A DNA stretch of 64,000 nt from Kitasatospora phosalacinea (lineage in GTDB: Bacteria > Actinomycetota > Actinomycetes > Streptomycetales > Streptomycetaceae): assembly GCF_030268885.1 (NCBI RefSeq), contig NZ_BSSA01000022.1, positions 1-64,000 of the forward strand, given 5' to 3'. The notes beneath the pieces were generated by a model. That model saw only the letters and a list, made by a program, of their open reading frames with translations. It had not been told where the DNA came from and searched no databases. The position numbers and the translations under genes were made by a program. Position 1 is the first letter of the stretch, and each line of letters begins with the position of its first letter. This document shows positions 56,615-64,000 of this stretch, piece by piece.

Positions 56615-57984
56615 CTCCCCACGACGACACGGCGGGCCGGCCGCCCGAGCCGTACGACCTGATCGGCGTCGGCATCGGCCCGTTCAACCTCTCGCTGGCC
56701 GCGCTCGCCGACCGGGCCGAGAACGTCGGCGCGCTGTTCCTCGACGCCCGGCCGGAGTTCCGCTGGCACCCCGGCATGCTCGTGGACGGCGCCCGGATGC
56801 AGGTCCCGTTCCTGGCCGACCTGGTCACCCTGGTCGACCCCACCAACCCCTGGTCGTTCCTCAACTACCTGCGCGAGCAGCAGCGGCTGTTCCCGTTCTA
56901 CTTCAGCGAGCGCTTCCACCTGCCCCGCCGCGAGTACGAGCACTACTGCCGCTGGGCCGCCGACCGGCTCCCCAACTGCCGCTTCGGCCGCCCCGTCACC
57001 GCCGTCCACTGGGACGCCGAGGAGCGGCTCTACCTGGTGCACGCCGCGGGCGCCGTGCACCGCGCCCGCAACCTCGTCCTCGGCACCGGCACCGAACCCG
57101 CCCGCCCCGCGGCCTTCGCCCCGCTGCGCGACCACCCCGCCGTCCTGCACTCCGCCGACTACCTGACCAGGCGCCACGAGCTGGACGGCGCCCGGGACGT
57201 CACCGTGGTCGGATCCGGCCAGTCCGGCGCCGAGGTCTTCCTCGACCTGCTGCGCCACCGGGCCGGCGACGGCACCCGGCTGCGCTGGCTCACCCGCACC
57301 CGGGCGCTGGCCCCGATGGAGTACTCCAAGCTCGGCCTGGAGCAGTTCACCCCCGACTACACCCGCTACTTCCACGGCCTGCCCGCCGACGTCCGGGACG
57401 CCCTCGTCCCCGCCCAGTGGCAGCTGCACAAGGCCGCCAGCGCCGAGACGCTCGCCGAGATCCACGACCACCTGTACGAGCGCACCGTCGGTCGCCCGAT
57501 CGACGCCGAACCCGTCGAGATCCTCCCCGGCACCGCCGTCACCGAGGCCGCCCAGGACCCCCGCGGCGGCCTCGAACTGCACTGCCGGCACGGCGACTCC
57601 GGCCGCCGCCACCTGGTCCGCACCGACGCCGTGGTGCTCGCCACCGGCTACCGGGCCGTCCGCCCCGCCGCCCTCGACCCGATCGCCGAGCTGATCGACT
57701 GGGACGAGCAGGGCCGCTACCGGGTCGACCTCGACCACCGGGTCGCCACCCGGCCGGAACTCACCGGCGGTCTGTACGTCCAGAACGCCGAGCTGCACAC
57801 TCACGGTGTCGGCACCCCGGACCTCGGGCTCGGCGCGCACCGCGCCGCCGTGATCCTCAACGCCGTCGCGGGCAAGACCCTCCACCCGCTGCCCCACCGC
57901 ACCGCCTGGACCACCTTCGAGCCGCCGACCGCCGCGGCGCTCCCGCGACCCCAGGAAGGAACCGAGCGTGCCGCAGCCCGCTGA
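56611..57984 (+). CDS. L-lysine/L-ornithine N-hydroxylase (IucD-like)
   Basis: A 457-residue flavin monooxygenase that hydroxylates the terminal amine of lysine, ornithine or cadaverine using NADPH and O2. FAD motif GVGIGPFNLSLAALA (~residue 18-32), NADPH motif VVGSGQSGAEVFLDLL (~residue 195-210) and ATGYRAVRP are present. It starts the hydroxamate route of this operon. Preference between lysine and cadaverine cannot be read from sequence. The start overlaps the acyltransferase stop by 4 bases, and its 3' end overlaps the second synthetase start by 17 bases. Confidence 0.93.
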   Translation: MTPHDDTAGRPPEPYDLIGVGIGPFNLSLAALADRAENVGALFLDARPEFRWHPGMLVDGARMQVPFLADLVTLVDPTNPWSFLNYLREQQRLFPFYFSERFHLPRREYEHYCRWAADRLPNCRFGRPVTAVHWDAEERLYLVHAAGAVHRARNLVLGTGTEPARPAAFAPLRDHPAVLHSADYLTRRHELDGARDVTVVGSGQSGAEVFLDLLRHRAGDGTRLRWLTRTRALAPMEYSKLGLEQFTPDYTRYFHGLPADVRDALVPAQWQLHKAASAETLAEIHDHLYERTVGRPIDAEPVEILPGTAVTEAAQDPRGGLELHCRHGDSGRRHLVRTDAVVLATGYRAVRPAALDPIAELIDWDEQGRYRVDLDHRVATRPELTGGLYVQNAELHTHGVGTPDLGLGAHRAAVILNAVAGKTLHPLPHRTAWTTFEPPTAAALPRPQEGTERAAAR

Positions 57985-59746
57985 CCCGGCCCTCCACCTG
58001 CCGCCCCAGCTCACCGCCGAGCACTGGCGGGCCGCCGGACGCGAGATGCTCGCCAAACTCCTCGGCGAGTTCGCCTACGAGGAACTGCTGCACCCGCGGG
58101 CCGAGGGCGACGGCGACCGCTACCTGCTGCGGCTCCCGGACGCCGACTACCGGTTCACCGCCCGCCGCGGCGCGTACGGCAGCTGGCGGGTCGCGGCGGC
58201 GTCGATCGAGGGCGGCGACGACCCGCTGCGCTTCCTCCAGCAGGCCCGGCACGTCCTCGGGCTGAGCGGCGACACCACCGGCCACCTGGTCCGCGAACTC
58301 ACCGCGACCCTGATCGCCGACGCCCACCTGCGGGCCACCGCGCTGACCGCCGCCGAACTCGCCGACCTCGACCACGTCGCCCTGGAGGGCCACCAGAGCG
58401 GCCACCCGTGGATCGTCGCCAACAAGGGACGGCTCGGCTTCTCCGCCACCGACGCGGCCGGCTGGACCCCGGAGGCCCGGCTGCCCCGCACGCTGCCCTG
58501 GCTCGCCGTGCACCGCAGCCTGGCCGAGTTCCGCGGCGACCCGACGATCTACGACACCGAGCTCGACCCCGCGTTCCGCGACCAGCTCGGCGAGCGCGCC
58601 GACGAGTTCTGGCTCCTGCCGGTGCACCCCTGGCAGTGGGACGAGACCGTGGTCGGCCTGTTCGCGCCGTGGATCGCCGACGGCCGGATCGTCCCGCTGC
58701 CCAGCGACGGCGACCTGCGGCTGCCCCAGCAGTCCATCCGCTCCTTCTTCAACCTCAGCCGCCCCGACCGCTGCACCGTCAAACTGCCGCTGGCCATCCT
58801 CAACACCCTGGTCTGGCGCGGCCTGCCCACCGAACGCGCCCTCGCCGCGCCCGCCGTCACCGCCTGGATCCACCACCTGCGCGACACCGACCCGTACCTG
58901 CGCGACGAGTGCCGGGTGGTCCTGCTCGGCGAGATCGCCTCCGTCACCGTCGAGCACCCGCTCTACCGGGACCTGCCCGACGCGCCCTACCAGTACAAGG
59001 AGCTGCTCGGCGCGATCTGGCGCGAACCCCTCGGCCGCCACCTGGAGCCCGGCGAGCGGGCCCGCACCCTGGCCGCGCTGCTGCAGACCGGCTCCGACGG
59101 GCGGGCGCTGACCGCCGAGCTCGTCGCCCGCTCCGGGCTGGCCCCGCGCGAGTGGGTGGGCCGGCTGTTCGCCGCGATGCTGCCGCCGCTGCTGCACTTC
59201 CTGTACCGCTACGGCCTGGTGTTCTCCCCGCACGGCGAGAACGCCATCGTGGTCTTCGACCGGGACGACGTGCCCGTCCGGCTCGCGGTCAAGGACTTCG
59301 TCGACGACGTCAACCTCAGCGACCAGCCGCTGGCCGAACTCGCCGACCTGCCCGCCGACATCGCCGGGGTGCTCAACCGGGAGGACCCGGACTACCTCTG
59401 CCAGTTCCTGCACTCCGGCCTGTTCATCGGCGTCTACCGTTACCTCGCCCCGCTGCTGGAGGACCAACTCGGCCTGCCCGAGGAGGAGTTCTGGGAGCTG
59501 CTGCGCACCGAGATCCGCACCTGCCAGCTGCGCTTCCCCGAACTCGCGGACCGCCACAAGCTGTTCGACCTGTTCGCGCCCCGGATCGACCGGCTCTGCC
59601 TGAACCGCAACCGGCTGCTGCTGGACGGTTACCGGGACCGGCCCGACCGCCCGCACGCCGCCGTCCACGGGCAGGTCGACAACCCGCTGCACGCCGAGGT
59701 GCGGCTGCCCGCCCAGGCGTCCCGGGTTGTCAGCCCCGCCCCGTAG
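57968..59746 (+). CDS. IucA/IucC-family NIS siderophore synthetase (DesD/IucC-like)
   Basis: A 592-residue NIS synthetase. GHPWIVANKGRLGFS near residue 145, LPVHPWQWDE (~220), KLPLAILNTLVWRGLP (~275) and SPHGENAIVVFDRDDVP (~420) are close to DesD-type (type C) enzymes. It probably joins hydroxamate intermediates by amide bonds in the last steps. The GTG at 57968 overlaps the hydroxylase by 17 bases. The DinG-like helicase ATG follows 13 bases after the stop, so the helicase may be partly transcribed with this operon. Confidence 0.92.
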   Translation: MPQPADPALHLPPQLTAEHWRAAGREMLAKLLGEFAYEELLHPRAEGDGDRYLLRLPDADYRFTARRGAYGSWRVAAASIEGGDDPLRFLQQARHVLGLSGDTTGHLVRELTATLIADAHLRATALTAAELADLDHVALEGHQSGHPWIVANKGRLGFSATDAAGWTPEARLPRTLPWLAVHRSLAEFRGDPTIYDTELDPAFRDQLGERADEFWLLPVHPWQWDETVVGLFAPWIADGRIVPLPSDGDLRLPQQSIRSFFNLSRPDRCTVKLPLAILNTLVWRGLPTERALAAPAVTAWIHHLRDTDPYLRDECRVVLLGEIASVTVEHPLYRDLPDAPYQYKELLGAIWREPLGRHLEPGERARTLAALLQTGSDGRALTAELVARSGLAPREWVGRLFAAMLPPLLHFLYRYGLVFSPHGENAIVVFDRDDVPVRLAVKDFVDDVNLSDQPLAELADLPADIAGVLNREDPDYLCQFLHSGLFIGVYRYLAPLLEDQLGLPEEEFWELLRTEIRTCQLRFPELADRHKLFDLFAPRIDRLCLNRNRLLLDGYRDRPDRPHAAVHGQVDNPLHAEVRLPAQASRVVSPAP

Positions 59747-59758
59747 GCTGGGGGCGTC

Positions 59759-61849
59759 ATGACGAACGACACCACCGAACCCCTGCCCGGCGGCCCGGAG
59801 ACGGCCGAGCCCCCCGCGCCGGTCCCCGCCTCCCGCATCCCCGAACTGCTGCACGCCGCCGTCGCCGCCGTCGGCGGCGTGGAGCGGCCCGGGCAGGTCC
59901 GGATGGCCGAGGCCGTCTCCGCCGCCGTCGACGAGGGCGAGCACCTGCTCGTCCAGGCCGGCACCGGCACCGGAAAGTCCCTCGCCTACCTGGTGCCCGC
60001 CCTCGCCCACGGCGACCGGGTGGTCGTCGCCACCGCGACGCTCGCCCTGCAGCGCCAGCTCGTCGAGCGCGACCTGCCGCGCACCGTCGAGGCCCTGCAC
60101 CCGGTGCTGCGCCGCCGCCCGCTGTTCGCCATGCTCAAGGGCCGCTCCAACTACCTGTGCCTGCACCGCGCCAACGAGGGCACCCCGAGCGACGAGGGCG
60201 AGGGCCTGTTCGACCCGGTCGACGCGCTCGGCGGCCCCACCGGCAAGCTCGGCCAGGACGTGCTGCGGCTGCGCGACTGGGCCGAGGAGACCGAGACCGG
60301 CGACCGCGACGACCTCACCCCCGGCGTCTCCGACAAGGCCTGGGCCCAGCTCGCCGTCACCTCCAAGGAGTGCCTGGGCGCCTCCCGCTGCGCCTACGGC
60401 GAGGAGTGCTTCGCCGAGCAGGCCCGCGAGCGCGCCAAGCTCGCCGACGTGGTGGTCACCAACCACGCCATGCTCGCGATCGACGCGATCGAGGGCGCCC
60501 CCGTGCTGCCCGAGCACGGCCTGCTGATCATCGACGAGGCCCACGAGCTGGTGAACCGGGTCACCGGCGCCGCCACCGCCGAACTCACCGTCGGCGCCGT
60601 CAACCGGGCCGTCAAGCGCGCCGCCAAGCTCGCCAACGAGAAGGCGGTGGACGCGCTCCAAGCCGCCGCCGAGAACTTCCACGGCCTGATGGAGACCGCC
60701 CAGCCCGGCCAGGTCGACGAGCTCCCCGAGTACCTCGGCTACGCGGTGGCCGCCATCCGGGACGCCTGCCGCCAGGTCATCACCTCCCTCGGCGAGACCC
60801 GCGACAAGGGCCTCACCGACGAGGACGCCGTCCGCAAGCAGGCGATGGCCTCCGCCGAGACGCTGCACGAGACCGCCGACCGGCTGCTCACCGGCTCCGA
60901 GTACGACGTGATCTGGATCGAGCGCTCCGACCGCTACGGCCTGGGCACCGCCTCACTGCGGGTCGCCCCGCTGTCGGTCTCCGGCCTGCTGCGGGAGAAC
61001 CTGTACCGCGACCGCTCGGTCGTGCTGACCTCCGCCACGCTCAAGCTCGGCGGCGACTTCAACGGCGTCGCCGCCTCGCTCGGCCTGCCCGGCGAGACCA
61101 GGCTCCCCGACCACCGCACCCCCGACGGCCCCGCCGCCGAGACCGGGGAGGACGCCCCGCCGTACTGGCGCGGCCTGGACGTCGGCTCCCCGTTCACCTA
61201 CCCCAAGCAGGGCATCCTCTACGTCGCCAAGCACCTGCCGCCGCCCGGCCGGGAGCCCGACCGGCCCGAGATGCTGGACGAGCTCGCCGAGCTGATCGAC
61301 GCGGCGGGCGGGCGCACGCTGGGCCTGTTCTCCTCGATGCGGGCCGCCCAGACCGCCGCCGAGAAGCTCCGCGAACGCCTGGACGTGCCGATCCTGCTCC
61401 AGGGCGAGGACACCCTGGGCGAACTGATCCGGGCCTTCGCCTCCGACGCCGAGACCTGCCTGTTCGGCACCCTCTCGCTCTGGCAGGGCGTCGACGTGCC
61501 CGGCTCCGCCTGCCAGCTCGTCGTGATGGACCGGATCCCCTTCCCGCGCCCCGACGACCCGCTGATGAGCGCCCGGCAGAAGGACGTCGAGGCGCACGGC
61601 GGGAACGGCTTCATGGCGGTCGCCGCGACGCACGCCGCGCTGCTGATGGCGCAGGGCGCGGGCCGCCTGGTCCGCGCCGCCGACGACAAGGGCGTCGTTG
61701 CGGTCCTCGACCCGCGGCTGGCCACCGCCCGTTACGGCGGCTTCTTCCGCTCCTCCATGCCGGACTTCTGGTACACCACCGACCGCAACCAGGTCCGCCG
61801 CTCGCTCGCCGCGATCGACGCCGCGGCCCCGCCGGTCAGGCCCCGCTGA
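59759..61849 (+). CDS. DinG-like (XPD-type) ATP-dependent DNA helicase
   Basis: A 696-residue superfamily 2 helicase with a Walker A VQAGTGTGKSLAYLVPAL (~residue 65), a DEAH box (LLIIDEAHELVN), an arch with Cys residues LKGRSNYLCLHRANEG and SKECLGASRCAYGEECF (four cysteines for a 4Fe-4S cluster), and domain 2 motifs (LTSATL, FGTLSLWQGVDVPG, RQKDVEAHGG, QGAGRLVRA). DinG unwinds R-loops and D-loops. The genomic position between hflX and lexA recalls streptomycete helicases near SCO5802. The ATG at 59759 follows GGGGGCGTC; no better start exists. It has no SOS box that I can see. The hypothetical gene is convergent with a shared hairpin. Confidence 0.93.
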   Translation: MTNDTTEPLPGGPETAEPPAPVPASRIPELLHAAVAAVGGVERPGQVRMAEAVSAAVDEGEHLLVQAGTGTGKSLAYLVPALAHGDRVVVATATLALQRQLVERDLPRTVEALHPVLRRRPLFAMLKGRSNYLCLHRANEGTPSDEGEGLFDPVDALGGPTGKLGQDVLRLRDWAEETETGDRDDLTPGVSDKAWAQLAVTSKECLGASRCAYGEECFAEQARERAKLADVVVTNHAMLAIDAIEGAPVLPEHGLLIIDEAHELVNRVTGAATAELTVGAVNRAVKRAAKLANEKAVDALQAAAENFHGLMETAQPGQVDELPEYLGYAVAAIRDACRQVITSLGETRDKGLTDEDAVRKQAMASAETLHETADRLLTGSEYDVIWIERSDRYGLGTASLRVAPLSVSGLLRENLYRDRSVVLTSATLKLGGDFNGVAASLGLPGETRLPDHRTPDGPAAETGEDAPPYWRGLDVGSPFTYPKQGILYVAKHLPPPGREPDRPEMLDELAELIDAAGGRTLGLFSSMRAAQTAAEKLRERLDVPILLQGEDTLGELIRAFASDAETCLFGTLSLWQGVDVPGSACQLVVMDRIPFPRPDDPLMSARQKDVEAHGGNGFMAVAATHAALLMAQGAGRLVRAADDKGVVAVLDPRLATARYGGFFRSSMPDFWYTTDRNQVRRSLAAIDAAAPPVRPR

Positions 61850-61853
61850 GGGC

Positions 61854-61883
61854 GGCGGCCCGGGCCGGTGCGCCCGGGCCGCC
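61854..61883. terminator. Terminator between the helicase and the hypothetical gene
   Basis: A perfect 12-bp stem (61854-61865 / 61872-61883) with a 6-base loop lies 5 bases after the helicase stop and 10 bases after the stop of the convergent gene. It can serve both. Confidence 0.75.
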
Positions 61884-61892
61884 CGCCCCGCC

Positions 61893-62555
61893 TCAGTCGG
61901 CGGCGCCGGCCAGGCGGCGCATGACCGCCATCAGCTCCTCGGGCGGGACGATGCTCGCCGTCCGGGTCTCCGGGTCGAAGTGCGTGATCGAGGTCAGGGT
62001 GCCCGCGCGCCACCAGAACACCCGCGGCGACAGCCGCCCCGGGCCGTCCTCGTACGCGCCCTGTCCGAACATCGCCAGCGAGTTGACCGCCTCCGCGACG
62101 TGCCCGTCGGCGAGCGGGTAGAACACCAGGTTGTGCCGGTTCGGGGCGACCAGCAGCACGCCCTCGTCCGGGATCGCCGGACCGCCCGCGGCCCGGACCG
62201 CCTCCTCGAACACCAGCAGCTTGCTGGCCGCGAACACCGACTCCGGATGGCCCAGCAGGTGCAGGACCGCGCCGCCCGGCCGGTCGACGGTGTGGTAGTC
62301 CACCGGCTCGGCGAGCAGGTTGGCCCGGCCCGCGGCCGAGAGCTCCCCCCAGCCGAGGCCCGCCACGTCCCGGTCGTCGAGCAGCCGGACGCTCTCCGGG
62401 CCGTCCAGCACGCAACCCACCAGCAGGTCGGTGGCCAGCCGCCGCAGGTAGCCGAACTGCGGCCGGGCCTCCTCGGGTATCGACTCCTCGGCGACCAGCC
62501 GCAGGTACACGCTGCTCAGCTGCTCCGGGGTCAGGCGGGTGGACAGGTCGCTCAT
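61893..62555 (-). CDS. Conserved hypothetical protein
   Basis: A 220-residue soluble protein. The sequence contains no transmembrane segment and no motif I recognise; notable stretches are LLVAPNRHNLVFYPL, NSLAMFGQGAYEDGPGRLSPRVFWW and SVYLRLVAEESIPEEARPQFGYLRRLATDLLVGC. Overall it looks like an alpha/beta, possibly single-domain protein of an actinobacterial family of unknown role. GAGGAA lies before the ATG at 62555, and the reading frame upstream of it lacks support. It ends at a hairpin shared with the helicase gene and starts 235 bases downstream of the lexA stop, with the lexA terminator between. Confidence 0.65.
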   Translation of the reverse strand: MSDLSTRLTPEQLSSVYLRLVAEESIPEEARPQFGYLRRLATDLLVGCVLDGPESVRLLDDRDVAGLGWGELSAAGRANLLAEPVDYHTVDRPGGAVLHLLGHPESVFAASKLLVFEEAVRAAGGPAIPDEGVLLVAPNRHNLVFYPLADGHVAEAVNSLAMFGQGAYEDGPGRLSPRVFWWRAGTLTSITHFDPETRTASIVPPEELMAVMRRLAGAAD

Positions 62556-62737
62556 GCGCGGTTCCTCGGGGGTGTGCGGCCGCGGCGGGACGCCGGGCAC
62601 GGTCCGGTCGGTGGCGGCGCGGCTCGGCGAGCCGGCCGTACACCGATCAGATCACGCAACTCCTCGCCCCCGCACGGGTTTCCGACCCACCGGGCGGCAA
62701 CCGGTGCCCACCGGTGCCCACCGGACGGAAACGGCGA

Positions 62738-62775
62738 GGTCCGGCCGCGGACGGACACCCGTCCACGACCGGACC
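62738..62775 (-). terminator. Terminator of lexA
   Basis: Outer arms GGTCCGG / CCGGACC (62738-62744 / 62769-62775) and inner arms GGACGG / CCGTCC (62749-62754 / 62759-62764) form a two-part stem with a 4-base loop 15 bases beyond the lexA stop. Confidence 0.65.
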
Positions 62776-62790
62776 CCGCCGTCGCACCCT

Positions 62791-63627
62791 TCAGAGGCGC
62801 CGCAGCACCGCCACGACCTTGCCCAGGATCGTCGCGTTGTCGCCCGGGATCGGCTCGTACGCCGCGTTGTGCGGCATCAGCCAGATCTTGCCGTCCTCGC
62901 GCTTGAGCCGCTTCACCGTCGCCTCGCCGTCGATCATCGCGGCGACGATGTCCCCGTTCTCGGCGACCGGCTGCTTGCGGACGGTCACCCAGTCGCCGTC
63001 GCAGATCGCGGCCTCGACCATCGAGTCGCCCTTGACGGTCAGCGCGAACAGCTCGCCCTCGCCGACCAGCTGGCGCGGCAGCGGGAAGACGTCCTCCACG
63101 GTCTGCTCGGCCAGGATCGGGCCGCCGGCCGCGATCCGGCCGACCAGCGGCACGTACGAGGTGGAGGGCCGGCCCGAGGTCTCCGCCGCGGCCGGGCGGG
63201 CCACCTCGACGCCGCGGACCTCGTAGGCGCGCGGGCGGTGCGGGTCGCGGCGCAGGAAGCCCTTGCGCTCCAGGGCCATCAGCTGGTGCGCCACCGAGGA
63301 GGTGGAGGAGAGGCCGACGGCCTGGCCGATCTCGCGCATGGACGGCGGGTAGCCGCGGCGCTGGACCGAGTCCCGGATGACCTCGATGACCCGGCGCTGA
63401 CGCTCGGTCAGGCCGGCCTCGTCGGTGCGGATGCCGGGGGGGCGGCCGGGGAGGGAGCGGACGACGGGGGCGGGCGCGCCGAGCGGGGTTTCCTCGATCG
63501 GCTGACTACGGCTCATGGTCTGGTCCATGCTCTCCTGGTCAGTGGTGCGCGCGGAACGCTCCTGCACCGGGATGGCGGTCTTGGCTTCGGCGGTGTGCAT
63601 GACGCCGGTGGCGCTGGGGGTGGACAT
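62791..63627 (-). CDS. lexA: SOS repressor LexA
   Basis: A 278-residue repressor-protease. The N-terminal winged helix (~72-140) is GLTERQRRVIEVIRDSVQRRGYPPSMREIGQAVGLSSTSSVAHQL; self-cleavage lies at Ala167-Gly168 (RIAAGG) and the catalytic dyad is Ser202 (KGDSMVEAAI) and Lys239 (EATVKRLKRED). The ~60-residue low-complexity N-terminus before RSLPGRPPGIR is longer than that of E. coli LexA but normal for streptomycetes. The ATG at 63627 is chosen because GAGAGGG lies 8 bases upstream; an ATG at 63660 lacks one. RecA filaments trigger cleavage, which derepresses recA, lexA and others. It is divergent from nrdR. Confidence 0.96.
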   Translation of the reverse strand: MSTPSATGVMHTAEAKTAIPVQERSARTTDQESMDQTMSRSQPIEETPLGAPAPVVRSLPGRPPGIRTDEAGLTERQRRVIEVIRDSVQRRGYPPSMREIGQAVGLSSTSSVAHQLMALERKGFLRRDPHRPRAYEVRGVEVARPAAAETSGRPSTSYVPLVGRIAAGGPILAEQTVEDVFPLPRQLVGEGELFALTVKGDSMVEAAICDGDWVTVRKQPVAENGDIVAAMIDGEATVKRLKREDGKIWLMPHNAAYEPIPGDNATILGKVVAVLRRL

Positions 63628-63700
63628 CGCTGCGACCCTCTCGTCGGGCTGGTGCTCCATCTGCCCAGCTCAACTGGCCCCTCTATCGAAAGGTTGCGCC

Positions 63701-63747
63701 AAACACACGTTCGAGTGAATTTATTCGAGGTCGGCTGACTTGATCAA
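63701..63747 (-). promoter_or_regulatory. lexA promoter with SOS box
   Basis: Reading leftwards, TTGATC (63742-63747), an 18-base spacer and TAAATT (63718-63723) form a promoter. Immediately after the -10 lies TCGAACGTGTGTTTGG, an SOS box with one mismatch (core 63701-63712, GAAC-GTGT-GTTT), about 74 bases before the lexA ATG. LexA bound here would block its own transcription. Confidence 0.78.
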
Positions 63748-63771
63748 GACTCCGGGTGTAAGTCGATTGCT

Positions 63772-63786
63772 TGTTCGACTCGAACA
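63772..63786. promoter_or_regulatory. Perfect palindrome between lexA and nrdR
   Basis: TGTTCGA-C-TCGAACA is a 15-base perfect palindrome. It contains CGAAC half-sites in a spacing different from an SOS box. It is a candidate operator for the lexA or nrdR promoters. Confidence 0.5.
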
Positions 63787-63852
63787 GTCTATGGCGCCGT
63801 CCCGGCCGCTGTCCCCGAAACTGCGCGTTCACTCGGCGTGGCGCCGCGCCAG

Positions 63853-63868
63853 CCACAAGATCTAGTGG
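63853..63868. promoter_or_regulatory. NrdR box upstream of nrdR
   Basis: CCACAAGATCTAGTGG matches the NrdR box pattern (ACACWATATATWGTGT-like palindrome) with CCAC/GTGG arms and 14 of 16 bases symmetric, 86 bases before the nrdR start. A weaker palindromic element CACA-ggtgtt-GTGT lies 33 bases further on (63887-63900). In S. coelicolor, NrdR controls the nrdRJ operon through paired boxes. Confidence 0.65.
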
Positions 63869-63954
63869 CTAGTCTCCTCGATCGGGCACAGGTGTTGTGT
63901 TCGGGTAGAGTGTTGCGAGTTGTTCGCCGTCGGGTCGCAGGGAGGGAGTTCCAG

Positions 63955-64000
63955 GTGCACTGCCCCTTCTGCCGGCATCCGGACAGCAGAGTCGTGGACA
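63955..64000 (+). CDS. nrdR: Transcriptional repressor NrdR, 5' end only
   Basis: The window ends 46 bases into a gene coding MHCPFCRHPDSRVVD, the first half of the zinc ribbon of NrdR, the repressor of ribonucleotide reductase genes. GGAGGGAG lies 6 bases before the GTG at 63955. The order lexA-nrdR (with nrdJ beyond) is typical for streptomycetes. The ATP-cone and the rest are outside the window. Confidence 0.93.
   Translation, partial: MHCPFCRHPDSRVVD

Noticed and set aside
54285..59746. Naming the operon desABCD or iucABCD outright
   Set aside because: It lacks desA, has two distinct synthetases in an order not equal to iucABCD, and the amine substrate cannot be read from sequence. Only the family names are supported.
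59747..59758. A separate promoter for the DinG-like helicase in the short gap after the siderophore operon
   Set aside because: Only 12 bases separate the genes, too few for a promoter. Any own promoter would have to lie inside the upstream synthetase gene, which I cannot show.

Overview
This window is chromosomal DNA from a high-GC actinobacterium, almost certainly a member of the Streptomycetaceae (Streptomyces or Kitasatospora). The reasons are the very high GC at third codon positions, frequent GTG and TTG starts, and a gene order (osaC / osaA-osaB, ftsK, rimO-pgsA-cinA-clgR, lhr, recA-recX, gluABCD, miaB, miaA, dapF, rshA, hflX, lexA, nrdR) that I remember as the conserved core region around SCO5747-SCO5804 of S. 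coelicolor. Family calls rest on motifs read directly from the translations. Organism and synteny statements are from memory, without a database search.

Layout. 1-120 holds the 3' end of a 5S rRNA gene and its terminator. 151-5092 holds a PAP2 membrane phosphatase, a winged-helix regulator, a GntR/YtrA-type regulator with its ABC exporter, and a YaaH-type membrane protein. 5371-13737 is an osmotic-stress block: the OsaC-like kinase/phosphatase, divergent from a 1540-residue cytoplasmic hybrid histidine kinase (OsaA-like) carrying a long HAMP array, and its response regulator (OsaB-like). 13858-21208 holds ftsK, a RodZ-like protein, rimO-pgsA-cinA, clgR and a small membrane protein. 21226-33292 is a DNA-repair and RNA-turnover block: an Lhr helicase, an S8 protease, a DUF3046 protein, an AI-2E-family membrane protein, recA (with SOS box), recX and an RNase Y-like protein. 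33472-42159 holds a FAD monooxygenase, a glutamate-type ABC importer (gluABCD), a two-component pair and a TAXI-type binding protein. 42233-51515 holds tRNA and ribosome maintenance genes and a stringent-response gene: miaB, miaA, dapF, a RelA/SpoT homologue and hflX. 51640-59746 is the most accessory-looking part: two tandem trypsin-like lipoproteins, then a tightly overlapped NRPS-independent siderophore operon. 59759 to the end holds a DinG-like helicase, a conserved hypothetical protein, lexA and the first codons of nrdR.

How the genes connect. LexA and RecA form the SOS switch. Their promoters carry operators sharing 13 identical bases, and lexA is divergent from nrdR, whose leader has an NrdR-box-like palindrome. 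RimO and MiaB are both radical-SAM methylthiotransferases, acting on ribosomal protein S12 and on tRNA; MiaA makes the MiaB substrate. The siderophore operon has two NIS synthetases, an acyltransferase and a lysine/ornithine N-hydroxylase but no amino-acid decarboxylase, so its content resembles an aerobactin (IucABCD) pathway more than desferrioxamine. The points most worth a second look are that siderophore operon, the HAMP array in OsaA, the RecX N-terminal repeats with a recA hairpin inside recX, the divergent synthetase domain of the RelA/SpoT homologue, and the membrane-anchored RNase Y-like protein.
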